Of a DNA stretch of 64,000 nt, positions 11,806-23,666 are shown piece after piece. The DNA is from Bimastos eiseni (lineage: Eukaryota; Annelida; Clitellata; Crassiclitellata; Lumbricidae). The position numbers and the translations under genes were made by a program. How positions within the stretch are numbered: position 1 is the stretch's first letter; each line of letters opens with the position of its first letter. Under the pieces are notes generated by a model, which saw only the letters and a list, made by a program, of their open reading frames with translations, was not told the DNA's origin and searched no databases. The stretch spans positions 50,266,842-50,330,841 of the forward strand of contig OY365806.1 in the NCBI GenBank assembly GCA_959347315.1, read 5' to 3'.

Positions 11806-14800
11806 CCTGCTGCTTTGCACGTTTAATTGTCTCATTATTTACTTTGGTGCAGAAGTTAGGTATTACAATTGACCTTTTCAGTTACTGGTCTTGACTCTGG
11901 AATTCTCTGCCGATAAGTTTTCAATTTTTAAGAGTCTTTATCTTTAAAAATTGAATAGGAACCCATCTTTACGTGGACTTAATTCCATCACATACTGTTC
12001 CATGTAATTTCGGATTTCCCTCTTGGTTTTCATAAAACTCTCCCTTTATTTTTTGTGTGGGTGGATTTTGCTCGATAACAGCCTTCAACTGTTACCTTGA
12101 TCATTAGTGCAGCAGGTCTATAGACGTTTTGGATTAATTATGGATTTTTATGACTCATTTACCCACGGACCCATTAAATCATTTGCACAATCATGCTCAC
12201 AATTTATTCACTCTCTCAGAATTCACAAACGGACTTAATTCAAATCACTGTCATTCACTCAACATGCTTACTCACTCAAATGCCCATTCACTCGTTTAAT
12301 CACTCACCTGCTTATTCAATTATTCATTCACTCATTCATTCACTCGCTCTTAGTGTCCTTGGGATTAATTAGTGGCATAGAAATTGCTGAGAAAAAGGCA
12401 ACGGCCGTGCTCTCTCTGCCGCCATTGTTGCCATTACCATTATCATTGGTCAGTACTTTGACCAAAGGCGGACCCTAGCGAGTGCGGTGACAAGGATTTT
12501 CGCTGCCGTAATGATATGGAACGAAGAAAGTAGATCTTAATAAATCTGTTGGGAAATGTCGCTTCCTTTTCTTCACCGTTTGAAGTGATTACTGATCTTT
12601 GAAGAACTGCCTCGACCTTCGTTCATGTACGAAAGTCTAGTTGAAAGCTTAGAAATGTTTGTTCACAAGAGGGGCTATCAATTCATTTTCAAAACGTTGA
12701 AAGCCAGTGTTGAGTTATTAATATTTTGTAACTAATTAATTAGAATTACCTTTATTCGAATTCACATTTTTTAACCTGTTAAATTAATCTTTTTAAAATT
12801 AAAAAAATTCTTTTAAAATGTTTTTGTTTATCAGAAAGAGATTGGAGTTGCATTTTTTTATACTGTCATGACTTTAAAACATTGTCTTTTGTAATAAATC
12901 CTGCTACACAAAATGCTTGCTCTGTTAATGCTAATGTTGTAAGGACAACATGGTGTTTCAGTTGTAATTTCAAAGCTCTGATAAATCACATACTGTTTTG
13001 AAGCTATGAATGTTATTGCTAAAACAGACATTTTTCAATAGAATTTAATTTACTGATGGATTCCTTTACATTTGTCATAAAACTATGTCATTGTTAAATG
13101 CAATTCTTCTTTCAGAGTTGTCATAAAAAAACTAGCAATTCAAATATTGGTTAATGTTTATTAGTTGCAATGAAACCATCCAGTAATAAGTAAATGGCAA
13201 TGTAGTAATTATAAGATTTTAATTACGATTAGACAACTTCTAATCCAAGTTCGCATTATTAAACACTTTTCATGCTAGTTCATTAGGATTATAATTAGCT
13301 ATGGAGCTAATAGATTAGTTTCAAAATTAATTAGTGGCCCATTGCTGTTAAAAGATTGATTCATGTGGAGCTTATGCAGAAAATGTGTAAATCTCTTTTT
13401 TAGGACTTTATAAGCTGGGTTACAAAACTGTAACAGCCGGTTCAGAAAAGTTTACGGGTGGTTCTCTTAAGAGTTGGATTGCCTTCCTATAGTTTAGCTT
13501 GCCCTTGCACCCCTTACCTCCTTCAGCATGCTTTACCATACCATTTCAAGCCACAATTGATTTGAACCAGAATAGAATCAATTTATCACAAATCTTTATT
13601 GTCCTTGCCTCTCTCAGTTTACTGAGACAGTTTGCATGAAAGTTGAAAGAATGACATAATAATAAACGACTTAATAGATAAGTGAGTTATAAGCATATTA
13701 TTTGGTCAGTAAGTAGGTATAGGTGTTTGCATTATTGCAGCAATTGTAATGTTTGCATCACTGATATCTTAATTTGTTTATAGTTTTGTTTCTTTGTTTG
13801 TTTAGGCAAAGATTGGGTGATGTCTAGTGAGTACCATTGCTCTTTTTCACCTTCATTATCGTGCTTCTTCCTCTGGGTTGCGACTTAAGTTACGTAACCA
13901 TAACCAACGTTTTTTATTGCAAACTGACAATCATAACAATTATGCTGTAATGATAGAATATGTTTACAGGGGATTGACAATTGCCTAAACTGATAATGTT
14001 TACCATTTTTATCTCGTTAAGAATTAAACAAGATGCAGTTTCTCGTTTACCAAGTGAATTTTGCAGTTTATGCCTAATTTGAATCAAACTATTGCCTTAA
14101 TATGGGAATAATTTGGATCAACATATTGCAGTAGTATAGACATAATTTGGTACATCATCCTATCATGAAATCATCTGCTGTCAAAGCTCATTCGGTGTCA
14201 GATAGATTCTTACCACTAATAATTATGAAACCCAGCTCCATAATGCCTGGCTAAATCCCAGTGACCCTGCTCTATTACTGTAAAGTGTATTTGACATTGC
14301 ACCTGAAAACACACCTTCTACTTTCACCAATACATGGTGTATCAGGGCATTTATATAGCGCCTATTGGGCCTCTGACTGCCCAGAAAATTAGCTTACTTT
14401 AATGGTATACCTCAGCGGTTCCCAAACTTCTTGGGGTCTGAATACACTTGTTAATATCGTGGCAGTCTTGGTACCCACTGTTAAATATTGAGCATTGTGC
14501 ACAGAAATAAGCTTCATAAACTGGTGTAGAAATATTTGGAGATTTATGTATAACATTTAAAAATTGGCATACTTAAAACATTTAAAGGAATCTTACATAA
14601 AAGCAGTTTACTATGACTTGTAGTTACCAGTCATTGCCAAATGCTGTTGCTCCAATAAATGGATGTTTCTAAAACATTTTCTTTTGCACTTGCCAGAGCT
14701 TTACAACCCTTTCTTGGGTTGTGATCCACTGTTTGGGAATCGTTGACCTGCCATGATTGAAAATGAAAGTTGTTTTATTCGTGTATTGACCAAGCAATAT

Positions 14801-15364
14801 TCGGTCAATGAGTCATTGCATTCACTCCAGTTTTGAGTTTTGTCGTCTTCTGTCATGGAAACGTTTGTCTGGTGCAGTGTTCTCATTCATCCATGACTAT
14901 CACTGATGACGATAATGATTATGGTGATGATCATGAGAGCCTGAGTGAATACTTGCAGTTCTTGCTTCGGTAGCCAATGGGATCTTGTTGACAGAGCCAA
15001 ATCCACTGGGGAAGTAAAACCGGTTATCTGGGCAGCACAGACCAATCAATCCCCTGCTCACAGATGCAGTTCTTGCCACTGCCTCAAATAACCAACTGCC
15101 TGATATAGCCATGCAACTGCCCACTTCAAATTATTGTCTATGGCAAAAAAAAGTGAAGTTCAGGGTGAAATAATTATTAAACTGTTATGATAGAAAGCAA
15201 GTGTATGCTGGAAATGGGAGATGATTCAAGGCAGTGATCCTTTGGTTAGGACTTTAGACAAGTTTGAGTGAGTTGGAGAGCTTCTCATTATTATACTATA
15301 ATAGTTTGTGTGTGAGCATTAGTGTGTAGTTGTAGATGTGTAGATTTAGGTACATACAGTTATA

Positions 15365-15998
15365 CACGGTGGTTCAATGAAAAGTAAACCAAACTGTCTA
15401 TTTCATATATTTCTAATGCCAGACAATTTTCTTTTAGATTTTGTAACAGTGTACTTCTAGCATGAAAACAATCTTTAATATTTTTTAAGAACTCTTAGTA
15501 GTATGATCTGATTATTTAATTAAAGAAGATGTTCAAAATGCCCTCATTCTGCTTGCACGCAAGCCTGGAGGCGCTGGCGTCATTGGGAAACAACATGTCG
15601 ATTATCCTCTGATCCAGACCATCCCACACTTCCAACAAGCGTTGCTTCAAATTGTTTACATCACGAATTGCTGTCTGGTAGATTCGCTCTTACATTGCGC
15701 TCCACGCTTTGTAGTCAACAGGATTTATATCATTTATATTTTGTACTGTTTGGAGGCCATAATGTTGGAGAAATTAAGTCTGGTGTCTCTCTTGTTAGCA
15801 TTTCCGATGGTTTTCCTGGCTCTGTGGGCTGTTGAAAAACAAAACAGCCTTCTGGAGCTAGATTTCTGATAGCAGATAGAAGATGTTGTGACAGCAGAAC
15901 ATCGTGATAATAGGCTCCGTTAATTTTTACTCCCGGATCAATAAAGACCAAATTAAAAATCGGTAGTCAAAGTTTGGCTTATCTTTCATTGAACCACC

Positions 15999-16001
<3 letters not shown>
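15365..16001 (-). mobile_element. Internally deleted mariner/Tc1-type element with both inverted repeats
   Basis: The left end (C/T)ACGGTGGTTCAATGAAA at 15365 is matched inverted at 16001. The inverted repeats extend about 35 bp with a few differences, and TA flanks both ends (15363-15364, 16002-16003), as in IS630-Tc1-mariner insertions. On the minus strand, 15951-15730 encodes MVFIDPGVKINGAYYHDVLL and then PEGCFVFQQ and SPTLWPPNS, the C-terminal half of a mariner-family transposase. Further C-terminal homology continues in other frames to about 15530. The N-terminal DNA-binding half is absent, the block after FVFQQ is mutated and frames are broken, so it cannot be autonomous. At about 640 bp it is half the usual ~1.3 kb. 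Confidence 0.85.

Positions 16002-16073
<72 letters not shown>
16001..16073. repeat. (TA)n microsatellite abutting the mariner end
   Basis: About 36 uninterrupted TA repeats begin exactly at the right inverted repeat of the deleted mariner. This suggests that the TA target duplication seeded the expansion, or that insertion occurred into an existing TA tract. Confidence 0.97.
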
Positions 16074-16077
<4 letters not shown>

Positions 16078-16309
16078 TGTATATACAATATAAACTATGT
16101 ATAGCTGTACATTTGTATACATCAAATTCTAACCTGATTCTTCTTCACGACCCTAGCCGTTCCATTTCTAAACACTATCCACCTTAGCTGTCGGAGTCTG
16201 ACTGTTCCATCTATTGTTTTGATCAAGCGCCTGTGAATAAGAGTCCACGATTGCAAGGATATAAAGCTTGGGTATCATTCACTTAACAATGGTAAACTCT
16301 TTCTCACAG

Positions 16310-16760
16310 CTGATTTGTTTTTGCACCCGCCAGCATCTCCTTGAACTTGATTATAATCTCCTCTGTGAGCTAGGTCCTTTCTTTACTTTCTCGGCTTGTG
16401 TCCGTGAGTTAGGGATCAATCTCTACAGCACGATTTATTGAACACGTCTCCAAAAATTGTTCAGTCCAGTTCTATGATCAGAGGCATCTTCAAGTTGTCA
16501 GGCGATCTGTCTCCTCCTCCACTGTTGCCTTAATGGTTCATACTCTATCTGCTCATGCATTGATTACTGTAACTCTCTGCTCCTAAATGTTCCAAAGTTC
16601 GTTTGCCTCCACTTTAATTGGTGCTAAATGCAACTGACCGCCCACATTCACCATTTCTCACTTATCTCGACTTTCGTGACTGGCAGTAACCTCTTGGCTT
16701 CTGCGCACTGTCCATAATATGTATGCTTTAAAATTCTATTCCTCACTTTTAGAATCATTT
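16310..16760 (+). mobile_element. LINE RT C-terminal fragment
   Basis: Broken frames read SVRELGINLYST near 16400 and resemble a later 'VATMVHTL..SRIDYCNSLLLNVPK' stretch near 16530-16600. These are the thumb-region blocks of CR1/L2-type LINEs. Probably continuous with the tail at 17200-17400, separated by the pyrimidine minisatellite. Confidence 0.65.
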
Positions 16761-16827
16761 TGGATTGGGCTACACTCAATCTTTGTGATCTTATCGACAG
16801 ACCTCCTTTGGGTGCTTCTGGTCGTCC

Positions 16828-17180
16828 TCTTCTTTCTTTGTTCTCTCCTTTCTTTGTCATCTCTTTCTTTGTTCTCTCCTTTCTTTGTTCTCTCTTTCTT
16901 TGTTCTCTCCTTTCTTTGTTCTCTCTTTCTTTGTTCTCTCCTTTCTTTGTTCTCTCCTTTCTTTGTCATCTCTTTCTTTGTTCTCTCCTTTCTTTGTTCA
17001 CTCCTTTCTTTGTCATCTCTTTCTTTGTTCTCTCCTTTCTTTGTTCTCTCTTTCTTTGTTCTCTCCTTTCTTTGTTCTCTTCTGTCGTTCTTCTCTCCTT
17101 TCATTCTTCTCTCCTTTCTTTGTCCTCTCCTTTCCTTGTCCTCTTCATTCTTTGTCCTCTCCTTTTCTTGTCCTACATCC
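16828..17180. repeat. CTTTCTTTGTTCTCTC pyrimidine minisatellite
   Basis: About 350 bp of polypyrimidine repeats with units TTTCTTTGTTCTCTCC and TTTCTTTGTCATCTC. Several frames are open on both strands (FSLSLFSPFF on +, KERTKKGENK on -) only because the repeat lacks stops. The long purine-pyrimidine strand asymmetry could favour triplex formation. Confidence 0.95.
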
Positions 17181-17199
17181 TTTCTTTAAACCGAAATGC

Positions 17200-17400
17200 C
17201 CTTTTTAATAGCTGGGTCTATGACTGTCACTTCTCAGTGCAGTGGATATGCATTAGCTGGCACCTTGTTCTGGAATTATCTTCCCTCTATGATTCATTCT
17301 ATGATTATAATTGGGGTATTGCTGCCTCTGCCCATATAGTCTTAATTAAGGCTTTTATTTTATCAAGGGCTTTTTGCACTGGAAGCTTCTCTGATTAGGT
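17200..17400 (+). mobile_element. LINE C-terminal tail
   Basis: Sequence around 17330-17400 (AAGGCTTTTATTTTATCAAGGGCTTTTTGCACTGG...GATTAGGTTGTACTGG) resembles the 3' end near 22850-22880 (GGCGTTTGCACTGGGAGTGATTAGGTCGTAATG), consistent with one LINE family's 3' terminus. Confidence 0.5.
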
Positions 17401-17639
17401 TGTACTGGGAGAAGCAATTTAGAACTCTGTAAATACAATATGATATAAAAGTAATCAAGTATTTATGTATATACTATAAATGTATATTACCTTCAAAGCT
17501 ATGTGAACTGAGTCCACTGGTAACATCTTTAGAAAAATGCTAGTGTCAGAACATTTGGATGATATTTTATGTCATTGTAGTATTGCTGTATGCCACTTTG
17601 CTAGCTGATTTTGCCCTCCTGTATCTCAGAAGCAAGCAA

Positions 17640-18050
17640 TTATTTTACCAAAGCTCATATGCTAAGGGCTAGATGCTGATGCCATGGTCAATTTCATCAG
17701 ATGTCTAGCCTATCTTTTTTATCAATGATTTTTAGAAGATTTTGTTGATGCGGCTTCCATGTCATCTGGAGGGTGAATTCCCTTTTACCCTAACGACAAT
17801 CTGGTTTCAGGAGATGCCATTCGGATGATTGCTGATCTCTTTTGGGTCATTGTTCTCTTTCAGGTAACTCTGCTCGCTCCTTTTGATGTGACAGTGGCCG
17901 CTGACACAGTTCAACAGAGCAGCATTTTCCTAGAGTACTTCGAAAAAGTCATTGAGTTTGTGGATTACCCTCTGCAGTGGTTGTCTTCATTCCTGTCTGA
18001 CCCAGTCTGTAGTTTTTGGCACTTAGCAGAAATTGATCTTTTCTGAGTCT
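17640..18050 (+). mobile_element. LINE RT finger/palm fragment
   Basis: One frame gives AIRMIADLFWVIVLFQVTLL followed by APFDVTVAADTV and, after a shift, VDYPLQWLSSFLSDPV. This matches the RT order 'HSTExAxxRxxxDL ... ASFDVSAAFDTVDH ... QWxxSFLSxR' of CR1/L2-type LINEs. The catalytic-domain Asp block is partly retained but the following frames are broken. Confidence 0.8.
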
Positions 18051-18874
18051 GCAAAGATAATTTATGTCCAAAAATGCTTTTTAATATTTTTGCAGATCTG
18101 CACTATATGCCTCCACTTGCTATCTATCAAAGCTGCTTCTACCCTAAATCACACATTCATAGGGATTATGGTAAAGGGTGGACTGACTGAAGAACCCGAT
18201 GTTTGTTTTAGATCTAAGTATCTTTATTTATATTATATTATTGTTATATTATTATTATTTTATTATTATTGTAGTAGTATTATTTAATATACCTGCCTAC
18301 CTGACCACAACTTCCAGCCGATGGGGGTACCGCAGAACTGGCCAGGAAATAGGCTAAATTCACTCAACTGATTCAATCTTACCACTTTATCCCATTGGTT
18401 TTTTAATCCATGAAACCAATTAACTCCTAGGGACTGGCCTTTCTCTCCGACCTGGGTCGCCTTCTAGGCCAAATTTCTGGCAAAATGAGCCAGTTACTTG
18501 TTCCAGCGCTTGTCTGTCGTGATTCAACGATTTGACCCAATTGTCTTCCACAGCGCTTTGGTTGTTTTAGATCTTAACAAGAAGGGCCACTGCATTGCTT
18601 ATTAATATTGAACATCTGAGGGTTCATAAATACCTCGGGTAATAACAAACTAATAATAATAATGTTCACCACAGCTTGAATAACGTCATTGTATTATGTA
18701 AACCATAGTATGGTCAGCAATTAGTGAAATACAAGTTTATACTTACTTGCTTACTCACTAATAATTATGATTGTGATAAAGGTGATAAAGGTGATGACAT
18801 ATATAGAAAGCACTAATTGCTGTCTACAATATTTATGCTTCCAGCACTTGCAACTTGAATGCACTGAACCATCT

Positions 18875-18909
18875 CTATTTCTTTCTCTATCTCTCGCTCT
18901 CTCACTTTG

Positions 18910-18975
<66 letters not shown>
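18875..18975. repeat. (CT)n/(GA)n microsatellite
   Basis: About 100 bp of CTCTCT with a few TTT interruptions. Open frames such as RERERERE on the minus strand are artefacts of the repeat. Confidence 0.97.
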
Positions 18976-19254
18976 TCTCTTACACCATGCCATGAATAAA
19001 TTAATTTCTGCATTTATCAACTTTTGAGCTACTTCATATTTCATTTGCTTTCTTTAATCCCTGGGTTTATTATTACCTTGTGTTAAATAATAATTGTGAT
19101 TGTAATTATACTACTGATTCATATTTGTTTAAATCAGCCTAAACATCTTCCATTCTGGCTCACCCCTCATACAGGCAAAAGCTGCACTTGTACCTCCACA
19201 TTTCATTGTTAAAGAGGATGAACTTGCTGTGCGAACTCCTCCTCCACTGTGGTA

Positions 19255-19400
19255 CTTGATGGTGCCAGTCCCAAGCCTGGATAAAAGGAGACGCATGGCT
19301 ACATTGTTATGACAAGGCTAAACATAAACTCTTGCTTTGCAAGCCTATACAAAGAAGAAGGGCACCGCTAATCATCATCATTATGACAGGGAGTGTCATT
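19255..19400 (+). mobile_element. Possible RTE-type LINE remnant
   Basis: The string CCAGTCCCAAGCCTGGATAA at 19265 recurs almost exactly near 39440 (CAGTCCCAAGCCTGGATAAA). Both are followed by AGGAGA and lie near RT remnants. From memory this signature occurs in RTE-like elements of many animals; the assignment is tentative. Confidence 0.4.
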
Positions 19401-20069
19401 AAACAGAAAATCTGAATGTGCCAAGCCTAGACGGGGTGGGGGGGTACAGGCTTCGTTACGGCAGGGCGTCGTTAAACAGAGTTACTACTCTCTTTCTGGG
19501 CTTCATGGTATAGGGCTTCTGGGTGGCATTCTCGGTGGCTGGTCCGTAGCTCTGCAATTTGCTCCCAGCCATAGCGCTAGGGCTCATGGTATTTTTGTGT
19601 CATGAACTAACCACTTTTCACGTCTTCTGTACCTTCATACCATGGTCTGATATATTCTGATTTCCCTAACCTATCGTATTTTGACCAGGCTTCTCCAACG
19701 GTTATGTCTTATGACAATTTCACTTGAAGAGACCTTACACTGATGCCTTGTATATTCTTTAACTGGCGCTATAGTAATGGTTAGATTGGAATAATAAATA
19801 CTGAAACTGCAGGTCGCTGGAGGTTTGTCATTGAGGATCAACTGTATTGGGAGATGGACCTCTTCGGATCTTTTGCATCTGTATGCTTGCAATATCTGGT
19901 CATTTATAATAACGGCCATTTGGAACCTAACAGTGGTGTTAAACATCGCTCCTGCCATGGTTCATCGACTGCTTAAGAGACCTTCTCTTGAACCTGTTTA
20001 TGACCTGTCAATGCACAGGCTCCTCTCAACCATGAATTTTGTATGTAAAATCTTTTAATGTATAGTCAT

Positions 20070-20815
20070 CAGTGGCGTCACCAGAGCTTTGAGTTTGGGG
20101 GGGGGGGCAAAAGTCCCTAACGACTAGCCTGCAAAATTTTGAGCATTTTATGCAAAATGGAGTGCATTTTGGGCTGTTGTTTACCTCATATTTTTAAGCC
20201 ACTCTTTGAAATAAAAGTACCTAAATCATCTCGAAGTGCGAATAAATGTGACTATTTATATGTAAGGAAGTTGAGAATTTAGACATCAGAAGGCGTTTAG
20301 ACGTTTGCGTATTCGAAGTTGAAGCATTGGAAACTGCAGTGTCTTACTAGACTGCAAGCCATAGTCAGATTATTAAAAGCGATATGAAGTTAAGTTTTAA
20401 AGTAAAACTAGCCATGCAACCACCTTCAACTGGAAATCCATTTCTGTGAAGGGTTGTCTGCTAAATATGTGGTGTATACAGTGACCTTGCCCAAACTTTG
20501 GGGTTGGAGGAGCAAAAAGCCCTAACGAGGCTTCTGTGGTGGAGCCTGCACAATTTTAAGCATTTGATGCCAAATGAAGTATATTTTGGACTCTTGCTTA
20601 CCACAAATTTTTCAACTATAATTTCGAAATAAAAGTACCTAAATTTGTGACAAAGTTTGGCTACATTATATGCGGAGGATCTTAATTGTGAAATGCCATA
20701 ATATTACAAATCACCTAGGGTTCCACCCCCTCCATATAAAAACTCCTTGGATTTGTAAGAATCCCAAGACCCAACCTGGTCCGGGATGACTCATCCCCCC
20801 CTGGCGACGCTAATA
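20070..20815. mobile_element. hAT-type non-autonomous element with perfect 8-bp TSD
   Basis: The left end CAGTGGCGTCACCAGA at 20070 pairs with the inverted right end (complement TATTAGCGTCGCCAGG) ending at 20815. The element is flanked on both sides by ATAGTCAT (20062-20069 and 20816-20823). An 8-bp target duplication and CAGxGGCGTxxCCAG-like termini are hallmarks of hAT transposons. Within it, about 20086-20230 and 20498-20645 are diverged copies of one another (landmarks CCCTAACGA, GCCTGCA, AATAAAAGTACCTAAAT). No transposase frame is visible, so it is a 746-bp non-autonomous element. Confidence 0.85.
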
Positions 20816-21179
20816 ATAGTCATGAATTGCATGCAAACACACCTACATCAAACTCACTAATCTTCCCATGTTTCAAGCTATGCGCTCTAAGCTAAATTCA
20901 ACAGAGTTAATAAAATGTATCTATTATGTGCTCAGTGATAAGGGTGAGGTAACTGCACTTGTTCTTCTTGACTTGTCTGTTCCTATTTATACTGTGAACC
21001 ATTCTTTTCTTCTGCTTCACATCTAGCTCTGGTTATGGGCTTCTGGTCCGGCACAGAATTGGTAATAATTTTTATTGGTTTAGTACTTACCTTTGTCCTT
21101 GCACTTAATTACTGTGTTTAATTTTTAATTATTCATCTAGTACTTTTGGGCATGTGGTGTGCCACAGGGTTCTGCGCTT

Positions 21180-21880
21180 GGCCCCCTATTGTTTTCATTT
21201 TACGCCACAATACTAGGAGCATGCAAAACAAAGGTGGTATAAGGCAGGGATGCGGATGTCACCAGATCTCTTGAACTTGATACTGGAGGCAGTTTTGAGC
21301 CTGGTGAGCAGAAATACAGAGGCCAGAATCGTGGTAAATGGAAGGTCACTGAATAACCTACGATTAGCCGATGATTTAAACCTAATTGCAGGGACACCGA
21401 TGCAAGATGCAACTACAAGAGCTGACAGACAAGATGAATGCCAGCAGCAAAAGGCTAGGCCTAAAAATCAACACACAAAAGACTAAAACAATGACCATCA
21501 GGAAACAACTTGAAGAGTTGGTTGTTAAACTGGAGAATGAGAATGATTAACAAATGACAGAATTCACGTACATGGGGTCTTATTACAGAAGATGGGAAGT
21601 GTACAAAGGACATCAAGCATAGGTCTAGCGTGTGCAATGTTCAGCAAACTAGGCGAAATGGAAATCGAAAGAGCTACAATATTGACTGTGATATATTTGT
21701 ATGGAACATTTGTTGTCCCAGTGTTGTTGTACGGAGCGGAATGCTGATGCCTGAGAAGGGAGGATGAGAAGAGAATGCTGGTGGCGGAAGTGACCTGGTT
21801 GACGAGAATACTGGGTCAAAGCAGAAGAGACAAGGCTTCTCCAATGGTTATGTCTTGGATAATATGATAAAGGAGCTATA
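21180..21880 (+). mobile_element. RTE-like LINE reverse-transcriptase fragment
   Basis: Translation gives AVLSLVSRNTEARIVVNGRS then NNLRLADDLNLIAG, matching the RT motif NNLRYADDTxLIA with the Asp pair intact. After frameshifts it continues through TYMGSYYR-like and YGTFVVPVLLYGAEC blocks near 21700-21745, and then TWLTRILGQSRRD near 21795. Upstream, GGTGGTATAAGGCAGGGATG encodes GGIRQGC. This order is typical of RTE/BovB-type ORFs. Several shifts and stops show a dead copy. Confidence 0.8.
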
Positions 21881-22669
21881 GAAGTCGTTATGTTGGATTA
21901 AATATCACATTATCTTTGATATTGTACCAACATAATACTGTTTGAGAGACTTGGTTCATTCAATCAACAGCAATTGGAATCCAGTCATTCATTCAAAAAG
22001 TACAGATAATAGTCCTATTCAGAAGCTATCATGGTTTCTCACTCTCATCTTTCCTCAAGAAACATTAACAGTAAAGAGTTTGATTTCGTTTGTGAGCAAA
22101 TCAGTCTCAACATGTTTGCGTCTGTGGTTTTTCCACATTCTGTGTTTTATCCTTCTATATTTTCCTCTGGCTTAAAAATTAACATCATCATCATAAACTG
22201 TCAAATTTTATTTGAAAGCTTAGTGTTTTATCATAATGCAACACACTAATACTTTATTTTATATTGCTAAGACTATATTAATGTTGTTTAGCCAATGCTA
22301 GATTATGTCTTTAAGCACGTCGACAGGCTGTATAAGCCGTATTATTTTATTATTGTTATTCTCTTAATTTCTTAAAATCGTAAATTAAAGCGCAAAAGTA
22401 ATGCTTGAAGAATGGGAAGCATCGACACCATAAATGTTTTATTGTATTCGCTAGGTGGCAGCACGGTTCCACCACTCCACTTAACTTAGAAGTTGGCTAT
22501 CTTTCATTCGCTTGCAGTTTTTTCTTCTTCTTAGCTTATCTTCTAGTTTTCTCTGTTCATAAAATATGACAAGTTGAAATAGTATCGGATTCTAAATCAG
22601 TTGATGACAGACACGTATTTAAATGGAACAATTGGCTTATATTTGTTTTATTTGGATGGAGGAGTGTCA

Positions 22670-22895
22670 ATCGTCAGAGAAGCTAAAATGCCGTGTGCTG
22701 CTGTTAGACACTTCTTCTGCCCAATACCACACTTAGGCCCATCAGCCTGTTTGCCCTTTGCTTTGGACAATCTTCCCACAGGGACTCACTGTATGATCTT
22801 AACTGAGGGGCACTTCTGTCTCTGCCGGTGCTCTCAAGACTTCTTTTCTCCTGGGGCGTTTGCACTGGGAGTGATTAGGTCGTAATGTAATGTAA
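22670..22895 (+). mobile_element. LINE 3' end
   Basis: Translation contains LTEGHFCLCRCSQDFFSPGA, resembling the last residues of CR1/L2-type LINEs. It ends in GTAATGTAATGTAA, the short tandem tail typical of these elements. Confidence 0.55.
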
Positions 22896-22909
22896 AGCAA
22901 TGACTAATG

Positions 22910-23216
22910 AAGCAGTTATATAGCGCCACTCATATCAGAGGTGCTCACGACTACACAAAGCTGGCAGAGGAATGAAGGGAAACCCAGTGCGGAATAGAGG
23001 AGACCCTAGTGCAGAGAGCCAGAAGGTAGGCAGAGGCAGACACAAGGAGACAGTTACGCATCAACGCAAGGGTCTTGAAGCGAATGCATTGAGGTGCAGG
23101 GAGCCAGTAAAGGAATTCATGAATGAAGGAAGAGATGTGACCAACTTTTGGAATTCCACCAATTAGTCTGGCAGCCGCATTGAGAATGGACTGGAGCAGA
23201 GATGTTGTGAGATCAT
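22910..23216 (-). mobile_element. LINE 3' fragment, minus strand
   Basis: Minus-strand translation includes LQSILNAAARLIGGIPKVGH, then WLPAPQCIRFKTLALMRNCL and YLLALCTRVSSI, a well-preserved C-terminal LINE block of the same family as 2990-3665. It is interrupted on its 5' side by the hAT insertion at 23225. A head-to-head arrangement with the plus-strand LINE end at 22895 is evident. Confidence 0.85.
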
Positions 23217-23224
23217 ACTGTGAG

Positions 23225-23666
23225 TAGCGTTGCCAACAGTCCCGGAATGACCGGGACAGTCCTGTAATCGACCCAGGCCATTCCGTGTCCCGGGCAATAC
23301 TTATTTCATCTTGGAATCTAGGAATAGGTAAATAATAGATTATGCGATTAAATGACATTATCCAAGTCAAAGCAACATGAGCAATGCTGTAATACAATTT
23401 CTTAATTTAATCATAGGTGTTTTGACTATTCGGCTTTGATTAAGGATTCGAACACCATTCGAAATGAAATTCATAAATTTCATAAGCCTATTGGAATGTG
23501 GAAAACTTCGCGGAACTTTTTTTGGGTGGAGGTTGCGAGTTTATCTTTCATTGTTGGACTGGAAAATGTCCCGGATTGGGTTTGGTGGTTTGTCCGGTTT
23601 CAAAGCCTTGGTGTGTTATCTCTAATAACTTATCTCTAATGGATTTGTTCAGAGTTGGCATGCCTA
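23225..23666. mobile_element. hAT-type MITE with perfect 8-bp TSD
   Basis: Termini TAGCGTTGCCAAC (23225) and the inverted TAGGCATGCCAAC (ending 23666) are flanked on both sides by ACTGTGAG (23217-23224 and 23667-23674). Both ends carry subterminal TCCCGG-rich palindromic sequence, for example AGTCCCGGAATGACCGGGAC near 23238. Length is 442 bp with no transposase. The TSD size and termini fit the hAT superfamily. Confidence 0.88.
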
